DNA of 53,980 bases from CACKLF01 sp002725175 (GTDB taxonomy: Bacteria > Pseudomonadota > Alphaproteobacteria > Rhodobacterales > Rhodobacteraceae): NCBI GenBank assembly GCA_002725175.2, contig PBQX02000027.1, positions 1 to 53,980 on the forward strand. Reading direction: 5' to 3'. The notes beneath the pieces were generated by a model. That model searched no databases. It was not told where the DNA came from and saw nothing but the letters and a program-made list of their open reading frames with translations. The position numbers were made by a program, and so were the translations under genes. Positions 35,032 through 44,558 of the stretch are shown here, piece after piece (position 1 is the stretch's first letter; each line of letters begins with the position of its first letter).

Positions 35032-35961
35032 ATGAAAAATATATTAAGAATAAATAACGTTTCAAAACTTTTCCCAAATAACGTTAGAGCATTAAATAAA
35101 ATTTCATTGGAGATAGAAGAAGGTGAAATTTTTGCTCTTTTGGGGCCGAATGGTGCTGGGAAAACCACTCTCATTTCTTCTGTTTGTGGGATAACCAAGC
35201 AGTCAGAAGGAAATATAACAGTAAAAGATTTCGACACAGTTACCGAATATAAGAAAGCCCGAAGTGAGGTTGGTTTAGTACCACAAGAGCTCACCTTAGA
35301 GAGTTTTGAAACTGTTTGGAATACGGTCGTTTTCAGTAGGGGCCTGCATGGAAAGCCAAGTAACCCAGGATATTTACATTCTCTCTTGGATGACCTTTCT
35401 CTTGGAGATAAAAAAGATCAAAAAATTTTATCCCTATCAGGAGGTATGAAAAGAAGAGTTCTTATTGCAAAGGCACTTTCCCATGAGCCCAGTGTTTTAT
35501 TTTTAGACGAACCAACAGCGGGTGTTGATGTGTCTCTCAGAAAAACTTTGTGGAATATGATTAGAACACTTAAGAAATCAGGAGTTACCGTGATTTTAAC
35601 CACACACTATATTCAAGAAGCAGAGGAGTTAGCAGATAGGGTAGGGATAATTAACCATGGGGAAATACTGCTGACAGAAGATAAAAAAGTTCTTATGAAA
35701 AGGCTTGGAAAAAGAAAATTAATTCTAACTGTTGAGCCGGAGAAAAATTCTATACCTGAGGAGCTGAAAGAATTGAATTTAGAATTTGGAAAGACAAATT
35801 CTATCATAATATATTCTTATGATAGTAGAGATCAAAAAAGTGATATTTTTGAAATCATGTCTAGAATATCAAACTCTGGCTTAAAGATTTTGGATTTTGA
35901 AACCCACCAAAGTAGTTTAGAAGAAATATTTGTCGATTTGGTTTCAGGTGAAACGCAATGA
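35032..35961 (+). CDS. ABC-2 type transporter, ATP-binding protein
   Basis: A 309-residue ATPase of an ABC exporter. Walker A is GPNGAGKTT (about 39-47), the signature is LSGGMKRRVLIAKAL, Walker B is VLFLDEPTAGVD, followed by the switch histidine in TTHYIQEAEEL. The C-terminal 80 residues are the extension usual in drug, lipid or polysaccharide exporters of the CcmA/YadG type. The stop overlaps the permease start by 4 nt. The substrate is unknown. Confidence 0.93.
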   Translation: MKNILRINNVSKLFPNNVRALNKISLEIEEGEIFALLGPNGAGKTTLISSVCGITKQSEGNITVKDFDTVTEYKKARSEVGLVPQELTLESFETVWNTVVFSRGLHGKPSNPGYLHSLLDDLSLGDKKDQKILSLSGGMKRRVLIAKALSHEPSVLFLDEPTAGVDVSLRKTLWNMIRTLKKSGVTVILTTHYIQEAEELADRVGIINHGEILLTEDKKVLMKRLGKRKLILTVEPEKNSIPEELKELNLEFGKTNSIIIYSYDSRDQKSDIFEIMSRISNSGLKILDFETHQSSLEEIFVDLVSGETQ

Positions 35962-36719
35962 ACTTTTATGCTATTAAAGCGATTTATATTTATGAAATGT
36001 CTCGATTTTTTCGAACTATAATTGGTAGTTTAATATCACCAATAATTTCTACCACCTTATATTTTATCGTGTTTGGATCAGCTATTGGATCGCGAATTAC
36101 TGATATTGATGGAGTGACTTACGGAGCCTTTATTGTTCCTGGCCTTATGATGCTAAATATGATGACTTCAAGCCTTAACAACGGTGCTTTTGGTATATAT
36201 TTTCCTAAATTCTCTGGAACAATATATGAAATTTTATCTGCACCAGTATCTTCATTTGAAATTGTAATAGGTTACGTTGGGGCAGCAGCTACAAAATCCA
36301 TACTTATTGGCGTAATTATACTTGCAACTGCTAGCTTATTTGTAGATCTTGAGATTAAATATCCAGTTTTAATGATATTAATTCTAGTCATGACTGTGGT
36401 AAGTTTTTCTTTATTTGGATTCATAATTGGGATTTGGTCTGATAGTTGGGAACGTTTAAATTTTATTCCAACCCTTGTAGTTACCCCTCTCGTATTCTTA
36501 GGGGGCACATTTTATTCAATACAAATGTTGCCAGAATTATGGCAAAAAATTACCCTACTAAATCCAGTTCTCTACTTGGTTAGTGGTTTTAGATGGAGTT
36601 TCTTTGGAACAGGCGATGTTTCAATTGCAACATCCCTTTTCGCTATATTTTTATTCACAATTTTGTGCGTATCCGTAATAATCTTAATATTTAAAACTGG
36701 ATACAAACTTCAAACGTAA
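35958..36719 (+). CDS. ABC-2 type transporter, permease
   Basis: A 253-residue membrane subunit with six predicted helices and the ABC2 membrane motif region LVVTPLVFLGGTFYSIQMLPELWQ near residue 175. It is the YadH/NodJ-like partner of the upstream ATPase, with the start ATG overlapping the ATPase stop (ATGA). The two genes form a complete exporter half-set. It converges on the glutaryl-CoA dehydrogenase gene with a 10-bp gap. Confidence 0.92.
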   Translation: MNFYAIKAIYIYEMSRFFRTIIGSLISPIISTTLYFIVFGSAIGSRITDIDGVTYGAFIVPGLMMLNMMTSSLNNGAFGIYFPKFSGTIYEILSAPVSSFEIVIGYVGAAATKSILIGVIILATASLFVDLEIKYPVLMILILVMTVVSFSLFGFIIGIWSDSWERLNFIPTLVVTPLVFLGGTFYSIQMLPELWQKITLLNPVLYLVSGFRWSFFGTGDVSIATSLFAIFLFTILCVSVIILIFKTGYKLQT

Positions 36720-36729
36720 AACTTGAAAA

Positions 36730-37968
36730 CTAAAAAAAGGCCTGCAAACCTGTTTGGGCTCTGCCTAAAATTAGTGCATGAATATCATGAGTTCCCTCAT
36801 AAGTATTTACCGTTTCAAGATTTTGAGAATGTCTCATGACTCCAAAACTAGATGAAATTCCATTTGCTCCAAGCATATCTCTTGCCATTCTTGCTATATC
36901 TAAGGCTTTTCCACAGTTGTTCCTTTTCATTAGACTAATCAATTCTGGAGAGGCCATTCCTTCATCAATCAGTCGACCCAACCTTAGACTTCCCTGAAGG
37001 CCAAGAGAAATTTCAGTTTGCATATCGGCTAATTTCTTTTGAAACAATTGTGTTTGAGCCAGAGGTTTGCCAAACTGTTTTCTGTCCAGACCATATTGTC
37101 TAGCAACATGCCAGCAATATTCTGCTGCACCCATAGCTCCCCAAGATATTCCATATCTTGCCCTGCTTAAGCAGCCAAATGGACCCTTGAGACCACTAAC
37201 ATTCGGCAAAATACTTTGCTCTGACACATTTACATCTTCTAACACTATTTCACCAGTTACGGATGCTCTAAGGCTTAATTTTCCGTCTATCTTCGGTGCA
37301 GTTAAGCCTGGAGTGTTTTTCTCAACTATGAATCCCCTGATAGGCCCCGCTTCATCTTCTAATTTAGCCCAAATAATAAAGATATCTGCTATAGGTGAAT
37401 TAGAGATCCACATTTTTGATCCATTCAGAACATATCCTGAATTAGTCTTTTTTGCCCTGGTTAGCATACTTGAAGGATCACTGCCTGCATCTGGTTCTGT
37501 TAACCCAAAACACCCAATTAGATTACCTCTAGATAATTCGGGTAGATATTTTCTCCTTTGCTCCTCACTACCATATGCAAAAATTGGATACATAACCAAA
37601 CTCGATTGAACTGACATCATTGAGCGGTACCCTGAATCAATTCTTTCTATTTCTCTAGCTGCTAGCCCATAGGATACATAACTTCCTCCTAGCCCTCCAT
37701 ATTCTTCTGGGACTGTTATCCCTAGCAACCCCATTTCACCAAATTTAGGAAAAATATCCCTATCAACTAACTCCTCTTTGTAAGCTACATCAATTTTTTT
37801 TGACAAAATATCATCACAAAAATTTCTAACTGAATCTCTTAATATTTTTTCTTCGTCATTGAGTTGATCCTCAATTAAAAAAGGGTCCTCCCAGTTAAAA
37901 GGACTTAAATTTGGAATATCCTTCGCTTTCAATACTACTTTTTCAGCCTTATTTTCGACGTCTTTCAT
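36730..37968 (-). CDS. gcdH: Glutaryl-CoA dehydrogenase
   Basis: FAD enzyme that oxidises and decarboxylates glutaryl-CoA to crotonyl-CoA in lysine or tryptophan degradation. The 412 residues match the family closely: NWEDPFLIEDQLNDEE, GYRSMMSVQSSLVMYPI, GCFGLTEPDAGSDPSSM, ISWGAMGAAEYCWH and the catalytic-base motif TYEGTHDIHALILGR. ATG at 37968. It is 20 bp downstream of the agmatinase-family gene and likely co-transcribed with it. Confidence 0.93.
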   Translation of the reverse strand: MKDVENKAEKVVLKAKDIPNLSPFNWEDPFLIEDQLNDEEKILRDSVRNFCDDILSKKIDVAYKEELVDRDIFPKFGEMGLLGITVPEEYGGLGGSYVSYGLAAREIERIDSGYRSMMSVQSSLVMYPIFAYGSEEQRRKYLPELSRGNLIGCFGLTEPDAGSDPSSMLTRAKKTNSGYVLNGSKMWISNSPIADIFIIWAKLEDEAGPIRGFIVEKNTPGLTAPKIDGKLSLRASVTGEIVLEDVNVSEQSILPNVSGLKGPFGCLSRARYGISWGAMGAAEYCWHVARQYGLDRKQFGKPLAQTQLFQKKLADMQTEISLGLQGSLRLGRLIDEGMASPELISLMKRNNCGKALDIARMARDMLGANGISSSFGVMRHSQNLETVNTYEGTHDIHALILGRAQTGLQAFF

Positions 37969-37988
37969 TTAAATTTTCCGTTTCTCTT

Positions 37989-38978
37989 TCATAATTTTTT
38001 TGGCTTTTTCTTTATAATTTCCGCCAAAATACACATAAGTTCGAACACCAAGGATATTCCCAGATAAGCAGTACCTCCAGACGGATCGAAAGGTGGTGAT
38101 ACCTCAACTAGATCGGCTCCAATCAAGTTCATTCCTTTCAGTTCTCTTATTACTTTTTGCGCCTCAAAGCTGTTTGGGCCTCCAATCTCAGGTGTTCCAG
38201 TACCAGGGGCAAAAGCAGGGTCAATAAAATCAATATCAAAGCTACAATAAGTTGGTTTATTTCCGCAAACGTCTCGTGCTTGTTCCATGACATCTTCTAT
38301 TCCTCTTTCAAAAAACTCCTCTATCATAATGATTGTAACACCGTTTGCCTTTCCCCACTCAATATCTTCACCGTCATACATGGTACCTCTTATACCGATC
38401 TGTATAACTCTTTTAGGATCTAATAGGCCCTCTTCTATAGCTCTTCTGAATGGTGTTCCATGGGTATACTTGTAGCCGCCAAAATAACTTTCAAATAAGT
38501 CTGTGTGACTATCGAAATGGATCATCCCGAGAGGTTCTCTCTGACCTAATGCTCTTAGAACTGGCAATGATACCAAATGATCTCCACCGATCGTCATTGG
38601 TGTAATTTTATTCTTAACAACAGATTCATAAAAACGTGTGATTCTTTCCATTGAATCATTCAAATCGGCAGGGTTTGGTCCAACATCACCTAGATCGGCG
38701 CATGAAACCAAGCCAAAAGGATCTACACCAGTGGCCGGATTGATTCTTCTAATCATCGTTGAAAAATCTCTCATTTGCCTTGGTCCATGACGAGGGCCCG
38801 GTCTATTAGTAGTACCAGCATCCCAAGGTACTCCTATTAAGCCAAGTTCGACCTCATTGAATCTTTCATTCTCAGGAGGAACATAAGGCAATCTCATGAA
38901 AGTAGGTACGCCAGCAAAACGAGGTAAATCAAATCCGGAAATTGGTTCAAAAAAAGATTGATCTTTGGTAGTCAACAT
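37989..38978 (-). CDS. speB: Agmatinase / ureohydrolase family protein
   Basis: A manganese ureohydrolase, most like agmatinase (agmatine to putrescine and urea); guanidinobutyrase is an alternative. The 329-residue product has the metal motifs GGDHLVSLP (about 118-126), HFDSHTDLFES and SFDIDFIDPAFAPGTGTPEIGG. I start at ATG 38978, which has GGAG just upstream, rather than at the TTG three codons earlier. It is upstream of gcdH on the same strand, so this pair may serve amino-acid and amine catabolism. Confidence 0.85.
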   Translation of the reverse strand: MLTTKDQSFFEPISGFDLPRFAGVPTFMRLPYVPPENERFNEVELGLIGVPWDAGTTNRPGPRHGPRQMRDFSTMIRRINPATGVDPFGLVSCADLGDVGPNPADLNDSMERITRFYESVVKNKITPMTIGGDHLVSLPVLRALGQREPLGMIHFDSHTDLFESYFGGYKYTHGTPFRRAIEEGLLDPKRVIQIGIRGTMYDGEDIEWGKANGVTIIMIEEFFERGIEDVMEQARDVCGNKPTYCSFDIDFIDPAFAPGTGTPEIGGPNSFEAQKVIRELKGMNLIGADLVEVSPPFDPSGGTAYLGISLVFELMCILAEIIKKKPKKL

Positions 38979-39090
38979 TAGCTCCAAAATTAAAATTTTG
39001 TTACTTTCATATGCTATTATATATATAATAGGTATATAATACTAATACAAAATCTATCTTTCAATTTTCTCCAATAGGAAAAATCCTCAC

Positions 39091-40596
39091 GTGAATAGGC
39101 TACCATACATTAACTTTGATAACACATATGTTAAACTATCAAGCGATTTCTATACTGAGATTAAACCAAGGGTCCCAAGTAACCCCTCACTTATTAAGTT
39201 AAACTCAAATGTCGCTGATAAACTGGGAATATCTTCCAAATATTTAAAATCTTCAGAAGGTTTAAACTTTCTAAGTGGTTCAAAAATAATAGATGGCTCC
39301 GAACCAATTGCAACCGTTTATGCTGGGCATCAATTTGGATACTTTTCTCCTCAACTCGGAGATGGCAGAGCTATACTTCTTGGAGAAGTTGTTGGCGACA
39401 AAGGAAGATATGATATCCAATTAAAAGGCTCGGGACGTACTCCATATTCTAGAGGCGGAGATGGTAACGCTGCACTGGGCCCGGTACTTCGGGAGTATAT
39501 AATATCTGAGGCGATGAATGCCATTGGCATACCGACTACAAGATCTCTAGCCGCCATTTTAACAGGTGATAAAGTAATAAGAGAAGATGTCTTTCCTGGC
39601 GCCTTACTTGTTAGAGTTGCAAGCAGTCATATTAGAGTTGGTACTTTTGAATTTTTTGCATCAAGAGGTCAATATAATGAAGTTAGAGCACTAGCAAATT
39701 ATTCAATTGAGAGACATTTTCCAGAACTTAAAAACAATAAAGATAAATATCTTGGTTTGTTGAATGCTGTTTCCCAACGTCAAGCCGAACTAATAGCAAA
39801 GTGGATGAATTTTGGCTTCATTCACGGGGTCATGAATACTGATAATATGACAATATGTGGCGAAACAATTGACTACGGTCCATGCGCTTTTATGGATGAA
39901 TACAATCCCGATCAAGTTTTCAGCTCTATTGATCATAGTGGCCGATACAAATATTCAAACCAACCAAAAGTTGCTCCCTGGAATTTGAGCAGGTTAGCGG
40001 AAACATTACTGCCCCTAATAGCAGACAAACCAGAAGAAGCGGTCCAAGATGCTCAAAAGATAATTGAAAGATTTAGTAACCATTATGATAATATTTTTAG
40101 GAAACTGATGATAAAAAAGATTGGCATTTCACCTATTAATTCATGTGAGGAGCCAAAAATTTTCGAGCACGCGCAAACCTTTCTAGAAATTCTCAAGGCC
40201 CAAAAAGCTGATTTTACAAATAGTTTTAGATCTCTCACAAACTATTTGAACGGGACAGCCATTCCAAAAGATTTAAATACTCTAGCCCCAAGCGAGGAAT
40301 TGAAAGCATGGATTGAAGATTGGAAATTAATATTGAAACACCATAATTTTGAAAAGAACAAGACACTCGAAATTTTGCGTTCATCTAACCCTTTTATTAT
40401 ACCTCGAAATCACCAAGTGGAAAAATCATTACTAGAATCTATTCAAAATTATAAGATTGGAATAACAGAATTTAAGTCATTTGAAAGACTAGTTAAAGCA
40501 TCGTTAGAACCTTTTAAAGAAAATTTAAACAATAAAGACTTATGTCTACCACCTAAAGAATCTGAAAAAATTCATGAAACTTTTTGTGGAACTTAA
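39091..40596 (+). CDS. selO: SelO family protein AMPylase (YdiU)
   Basis: A pseudokinase-fold enzyme that transfers AMP to protein hydroxyls; in bacteria it acts in redox and stress responses. The 501 residues show AGHQFGYFSPQLGDGRAILLGE, KGSGRTPYSRGGDGNAALGPVLREYI, and the metal/catalytic region GFIHGVMNTDNMTICGETIDYGPCAFMDEY. The C terminus ends ETFCGT, where the penultimate-region Cys corresponds to the selenocysteine of eukaryotic SelO. GTG start at 39091. Confidence 0.95.
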   Translation: MNRLPYINFDNTYVKLSSDFYTEIKPRVPSNPSLIKLNSNVADKLGISSKYLKSSEGLNFLSGSKIIDGSEPIATVYAGHQFGYFSPQLGDGRAILLGEVVGDKGRYDIQLKGSGRTPYSRGGDGNAALGPVLREYIISEAMNAIGIPTTRSLAAILTGDKVIREDVFPGALLVRVASSHIRVGTFEFFASRGQYNEVRALANYSIERHFPELKNNKDKYLGLLNAVSQRQAELIAKWMNFGFIHGVMNTDNMTICGETIDYGPCAFMDEYNPDQVFSSIDHSGRYKYSNQPKVAPWNLSRLAETLLPLIADKPEEAVQDAQKIIERFSNHYDNIFRKLMIKKIGISPINSCEEPKIFEHAQTFLEILKAQKADFTNSFRSLTNYLNGTAIPKDLNTLAPSEELKAWIEDWKLILKHHNFEKNKTLEILRSSNPFIIPRNHQVEKSLLESIQNYKIGITEFKSFERLVKASLEPFKENLNNKDLCLPPKESEKIHETFCGT

Positions 40597-40616
40597 ATTG
40601 GAACTGCAAACATATT

Positions 40617-40733
40617 ATGATAGATGTTATAAAATATGCGCACTGGCAAATAAGACTGCGCTGGATTTTAACCACAATTTTATTTTTACCTATTCGCATT
40701 ATCGTAATAAAAAAAAGAATTAACTTAATTTAA
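40617..40733 (+). CDS. Possible 38-aa single-helix peptide
   Basis: An open frame of 38 residues between selO and cobU, starting ATG 40617 and ending TAA 40731-40733. The product is basic with one hydrophobic segment (about residues 16-30, WILTTILFLPIRIIVI) flanked by Arg/Lys. There is only a weak GGA upstream. It could be a small membrane protein or chance; I do not recognise a family. Confidence 0.22.
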   Translation: MIDVIKYAHWQIRLRWILTTILFLPIRIIVIKKRINLI

Positions 40734-40741
40734 ATCTAGCA

Positions 40742-41278
40742 ATGAAAAAGCAAAAATATTGTAAAACTCATTTAATTCTTGGTGGAGCTAGATCTGGAAA
40801 AACAAAATTTGCTCAAAACCTTGCATTGAAATTATCAAAAGATTGTAAGAGACTCCCGATATATATCGCCACAGGGCAAGCTCTGGATCCAGAAATGGAA
40901 GAGCGGATAAGAATACATAAAACTGACAGGGGTGAAGATTTTAAAACTAAGGAATGTCCACTCAATCTTTCTGATCCTCTTCTTTCCGCTTCGTCAAAAG
41001 ATATAATGTTAATTGATTGCCTGACCTTATTTGTTTCAAACCTTCTATGTGCAGAGAATTTTGATGAGGATCAAATAACAAGTTTTTTAAATGCGATAAA
41101 ACTCACAAAAGCACAGCTAATTATAATAAGTAATGAAACAGGGATGGGCATAGTTCCCGACAACAAACTCACAAGAGATTTTAGAGACATTTCAGGAAAC
41201 CTAAATCAAAAAGTGGCGCAGATAGCGGATGAGGTTACGTTAATGGTTGCTGGTATTCCAGTTCAAATAAAAAACTAA
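40742..41278 (+). CDS. cobU: Adenosylcobinamide kinase / guanylyltransferase
   Basis: CobU (CobP) phosphorylates adenosylcobinamide and adds GMP, forming AdoCbi-GDP in the nucleotide-loop branch of B12 synthesis. The 178 residues have the P-loop LGGARSGKTKFAQ (13-25), the IRIHKTDRGEDF motif with the guanylylated His (about 58-69), LIDCLTLFVSNLL and ISNETGMGIVP. It is on the plus strand and converges with the minus-strand cob/btu run. Confidence 0.95.
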   Translation: MKKQKYCKTHLILGGARSGKTKFAQNLALKLSKDCKRLPIYIATGQALDPEMEERIRIHKTDRGEDFKTKECPLNLSDPLLSASSKDIMLIDCLTLFVSNLLCAENFDEDQITSFLNAIKLTKAQLIIISNETGMGIVPDNKLTRDFRDISGNLNQKVAQIADEVTLMVAGIPVQIKN

Positions 41279-41304
41279 ATGTTTCAGTTGATTTTTCTAT
41301 TTGC

Positions 41305-41919
41305 TTACTTATTAACACCTAAAAGACGAAACCTACCCCCCCTATGAGGTGAGTCTTCCTCATTCAAAACTTCAAATAAGCTTAAACTAAGTGGTAATAT
41401 CTCTATTCCAACTGCCTTGTCCGGTTCAATCCCAAGCATGTAAGATAATGCTGCTCTTATTGTTCCTGAATGAGTTATCGCAACAATAACTTGTGACTCA
41501 TGAAAATTTAAATTTTCGATCCAACTTGAAATGCGCTTACATTGATCCAGAAAACTGTCCCCATTAGGCGATGACATTTCGGGGCAAAGAAATGAAAAGT
41601 TGTGCTGGCTCTCATTATCTCTTAATTCTTTCCAAACCTCCGAAATTCGCATTCCCGACCAGTTCCCAAAATTCTGCTCTATGAGATTACCGTCTATAAT
41701 AGTTTTTCGATTTCGCACATATTTTAAAAGACCGTCAGCTGTCTGCATGGTTCTTCTAAGTGGGCTTACATGCCACACCGAGTCTTCAGGAATATTTCTT
41801 GAAAGGTTTTTAAATTCATCATTATTTATTATGGCGTCTGGATTATGTTCAGGCAGGAAACCCTCTTTCTTTTTAACTGGAGCATGACGGATAAGGATTA
41901 ATTTACCAGGCTTAATCAT
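41305..41919 (-). CDS. cobC: Histidine phosphatase, CobC-like
   Basis: A phosphoglycerate-mutase-superfamily phosphatase of about 204 residues, probably the alpha-ribazole-5-phosphate phosphatase step of cobalamin assembly. The catalytic motif is LILIRHAP (6-13); VSPLRRTMQTAD and the second histidine in AITHSGTIRAAL follow. The open frame extends far upstream inside cobS, but I start at ATG 41919, directly before the RHG motif, which overlaps the cobS TGA by 4 nt (ATGA). Its position after cobS supports the cobalamin role. Confidence 0.83.
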   Translation of the reverse strand: MIKPGKLILIRHAPVKKKEGFLPEHNPDAIINNDEFKNLSRNIPEDSVWHVSPLRRTMQTADGLLKYVRNRKTIIDGNLIEQNFGNWSGMRISEVWKELRDNESQHNFSFLCPEMSSPNGDSFLDQCKRISSWIENLNFHESQVIVAITHSGTIRAALSYMLGIEPDKAVGIEILPLSLSLFEVLNEEDSPHRGGRFRLLGVNK

Positions 41920-42701
41920 ATTGCAAAAAATAGAACAATTGCTACTCCCAACAAAAATCCGATTTCGCTCAAAAATGCGGTTGCTCCCAAAACATCCCCC
42001 GTGATACCACCTATAAGATTTTTCGCTTTTGAACCAATTAAGTAAATTAACCAAAAGGAAAAAATTGCTCCTAAAATTATAGAAAAAATTGGAAAGAGAA
42101 CTAAAAGTGGGGTAAACCAAATTATAGTCGCCATAAGTAGATTTATAGGTGTAATAAAACCAAAAACGCTACCCGTTTTTGCAAAATCTGAAAGGCTAAA
42201 GAAGTTACGCGAGATAAGAATTGCCAGTTTCCCAGAAGCAAATCCAACTGAAAGCACAGACATCAAGGAATACCCTAAATCTACTAAAGACACTACTAAA
42301 CCAACTCGGATTAACATGCCCAAGGTTAAAGCAGCCACCCCATAGGTTCCCAATCGGCTATCATGAATAATTTCATTGATTCTTTCTGGTGTACCGCCCG
42401 CACCAAAACCATCGGCCATATCAGCCAAACCATCTTCATGAAAAGCTCCCGTAATAAAAACGCTGAACGCAATTGCAATTGCCGCTGATACAAAAATGGG
42501 AGATCCTAATAAAAGAAGCATGTCTCCAAGTCCTCCTGATATAACCCCTACCAAATAGCCAATCAAAGGAAATGTCCAAGCCGCCCTTGTCAAATCTGGA
42601 GCTTTTTCTGAAAAATAAGACCAATTTACCGGTATTCTTGTAAAAAACATTACAGATGCCAAAAGGTCCAAAACATATCTATTTTGAGAAAAAAATTTCA
42701 C
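41916..42701 (-). CDS. cobS: Adenosylcobinamide-GDP ribazoletransferase
   Basis: CobS (CobV) joins AdoCbi-GDP and alpha-ribazole (phosphate) in the membrane to form adenosylcobalamin. The 261 residues have several helices and the family motif HEDGLADMADGFGAGGTPERINEIIHDSRLGTYG split at about 93-127, with the Mg-binding HEDGLADxADG core. It is 2 bp after cobT and overlaps cobC by 4 nt. Confidence 0.95.
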   Translation of the reverse strand: MKFFSQNRYVLDLLASVMFFTRIPVNWSYFSEKAPDLTRAAWTFPLIGYLVGVISGGLGDMLLLLGSPIFVSAAIAIAFSVFITGAFHEDGLADMADGFGAGGTPERINEIIHDSRLGTYGVAALTLGMLIRVGLVVSLVDLGYSLMSVLSVGFASGKLAILISRNFFSLSDFAKTGSVFGFITPINLLMATIIWFTPLLVLFPIFSIILGAIFSFWLIYLIGSKAKNLIGGITGDVLGATAFLSEIGFLLGVAIVLFFAI

Positions 42702-42703
42702 CT

Positions 42704-43720
42704 TTAATTCTTCTCACTTACGCCAGCTTCAGAGAATGTCGACATACCATTATGGGTGACAAGAGCCGATTTTATTATTAAAGAAGCAACAGCGGCGCCA
42801 CTTCCCTCCCCTAACCTTAGATTTAAATCTAATATTGGATCTTTATTTAGATGCTTAATAAGCCCTGAATGTCCAGGTTCAGTAGACAAATGTGAAATAA
42901 AGCAGTGGTCTAAAATTTTTTTATCAAAAAGTGTTAATGTTGCTGCTGCTGCTGTACAGATAAATCCATCCAAAAGTACTGGAATCCCTCTAACTCTAGC
43001 AGCAATTACTGACCCTGCAATTGCAGCTATTTCTCTCCCTCCATAAGCTGCCAGAATACTTTCCACTTTGTNAAAATNTTTCCCATGCAATTTAAGTCCA
43101 GNTTTTATTACTGAAATTTTTGTTGATAATTCCTCAGTATTGAGACCTGTTCCTAAACCAGNCCAAGCTTCAGCAGGCTCATTAAAAAGAGCGCAGGATA
43201 TAGCCGTTGCGGATGAAGTATTTGAAATTCCCATTTCGCCCAAAACCAAAAAATCACAATCCTTAGGGACCGAATCAGAACCTAGCTGCATTGCGTATAT
43301 TACCTCTTTTTCACTCATAGCTGATNCTTCAGAGAAATCACGAGTAGGGTTTTCAAGGTCTATTGGGACCACNGATAGAGAAAGTTCTGCCAACTTACAT
43401 AATTGATTTATTGCTGCNCCTCCTGATCTAAAATTTTCAACCATCTGCGCTGTAACTTCTGAAGGATATGCAGATACTCCCTTANTAGAAACTCCATGAT
43501 TTCCTGCAAAAATTATGCAATGTGGGTTCGTCATAGTCGGTTTTATTTTCCGNTGCCATCCAGCCATCCAAATAGCAAATTCTTCCAACTTACCGAGGCT
43601 ATTTAAAGGCTTGGTCAGATTCTTTTGATGATCCTTAGCTTTGCTTGCATATGACTCATCGAAGCTTAACATTTCAATTTGTCCCTCTAGAAAAGCAACT
43701 ATATCAGTTCCTTCTGACAT
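42704..43720 (-). CDS. cobT: Nicotinate-nucleotide-dimethylbenzimidazole phosphoribosyltransferase
   Basis: CobT (CobU in Pseudomonas naming) activates the lower ligand base to alpha-ribazole phosphate. The 338 residues contain LNSLGKLEEFAIWMAGW, IFAGNHGVS, GEMGISNTSSATAI, VLLDGFICTAAA and the catalytic-glutamate loop GEGSGAAVASLI. Several N bases leave unknown residues but do not shift the frame. ATG at 43720 has AAGGAAA upstream. Confidence 0.94.
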   Translation of the reverse strand: MSEGTDIVAFLEGQIEMLSFDESYASKAKDHQKNLTKPLNSLGKLEEFAIWMAGWXRKIKPTMTNPHCIIFAGNHGVSXKGVSAYPSEVTAQMVENFRSGXAAINQLCKLAELSLXVVPIDLENPTRDFSEXSAMSEKEVIYAMQLGSDSVPKDCDFLVLGEMGISNTSSATAISCALFNEPAEAWXGLGTGLNTEELSTKISVIKXGLKLHGKXFXKVESILAAYGGREIAAIAGSVIAARVRGIPVLLDGFICTAAAATLTLFDKKILDHCFISHLSTEPGHSGLIKHLNKDPILDLNLRLGEGSGAAVASLIIKSALVTHNGMSTFSEAGVSEKN

Positions 43721-43772
43721 CCATATTTCCTTATACTTACCTTAAACTTTTANCGATNNTTTNAANTGCAAC

Positions 43773-44558
43773 TCAAGNNTCCTCAAGTCNACTATCAGGT
43801 GNTGCAAAAATCATTGGAATCCCAGCTTCGTTCTTAAAGAAATCAATTTTTGTATCATATAATTTTCCCAGAAAATCCTCGTTCAATATGCCTGAAAATT
43901 CACCCGAATACAATTTACAACCTTCCTTTAATACCAATGCAAAATCTGCGTAACGACTTAAACTGTTTATATCATGGGTAGCCATAAGTACTGTGAACTT
44001 ATATTGACTTTTCAATTTATCTAATAATTTAACTGACTCAATCACCCTTGCAAAATCCATTGCCGCTGTTGGCTCATCCAACAGTAAAAACTGTGCTTCN
44101 TGAGCTAAAGCCCTAGCTAAGGTCGCTCTCTGCATTTCCCCACCTGAAAGTGTTGTAACCAACTGGTTTGACATAGAAAATAAATTCAACCTCCTTAGNG
44201 CCTTTTCAACAGCAATGTAATCTTGTTTTTTCTCTCCAAAAAACCAATTGGAATGAGAGGTTCTACCAAGCATAACATACTCTCCNACTGTCATACCAAC
44301 GGGGATGGCTAAATTTTGGGGGACATAAGCTAAAGCTACATTATCNTNCAAAATCCCCCGACTTCTTTGNGAATTGAAAAATAAATCACCATCAAAATTC
44401 ACAAAACCAGCTAATGACTTTAACAAAGTCGACTTTCCCGATCCATTAGGCCCTATGATTGCTACGAAGGCCCCGGAGGGTATCGTAAAGGATAGTTTAT
44501 TAAGGACAAATTTATCATCAAACCGGACGGAAAGATCTTTTGCTTTTATATCCATCAT
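43773..44558 (-). CDS. btuD: Cobalamin ABC transporter ATP-binding protein (BtuD-like)
   Basis: A 261-residue FecCD-partner ATPase: Walker A GPNGSGKST (about 35-43), signature LSGGEMQRATLARAL, Walker B FLLLDEPTAAMD, switch MATHDINSLSRYADFAL. The family alone would allow iron-siderophore uptake, but the cobalamin riboswitch upstream of btuF and the cob genes downstream make B12 or cobinamide the likely cargo. The 3' end is rich in N, so the last residues and the stop (43773) are somewhat uncertain. Overlaps btuC by 4 nt. Confidence 0.88.
   Translation of the reverse strand: MMDIKAKDLSVRFDDKFVLNKLSFTIPSGAFVAIIGPNGSGKSTLLKSLAGFVNFDGDLFFNXQRSRGILXDNVALAYVPQNLAIPVGMTXGEYVMLGRTSHSNWFFGEKKQDYIAVEKXLRRLNLFSMSNQLVTTLSGGEMQRATLARALAXEAQFLLLDEPTAAMDFARVIESVKLLDKLKSQYKFTVLMATHDINSLSRYADFALVLKEGCKLYSGEFSGILNEDFLGKLYDTKIDFFKNEAGIPMIFAXPDSXLEXX

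Noticed and set aside
41920..42120. N-terminal extension of the cobC frame inside cobS
   Set aside because: The extension only reads cobS DNA in another frame; the ATG at 41919 directly precedes the phosphatase motif and overlaps the cobS stop by 4 nt.
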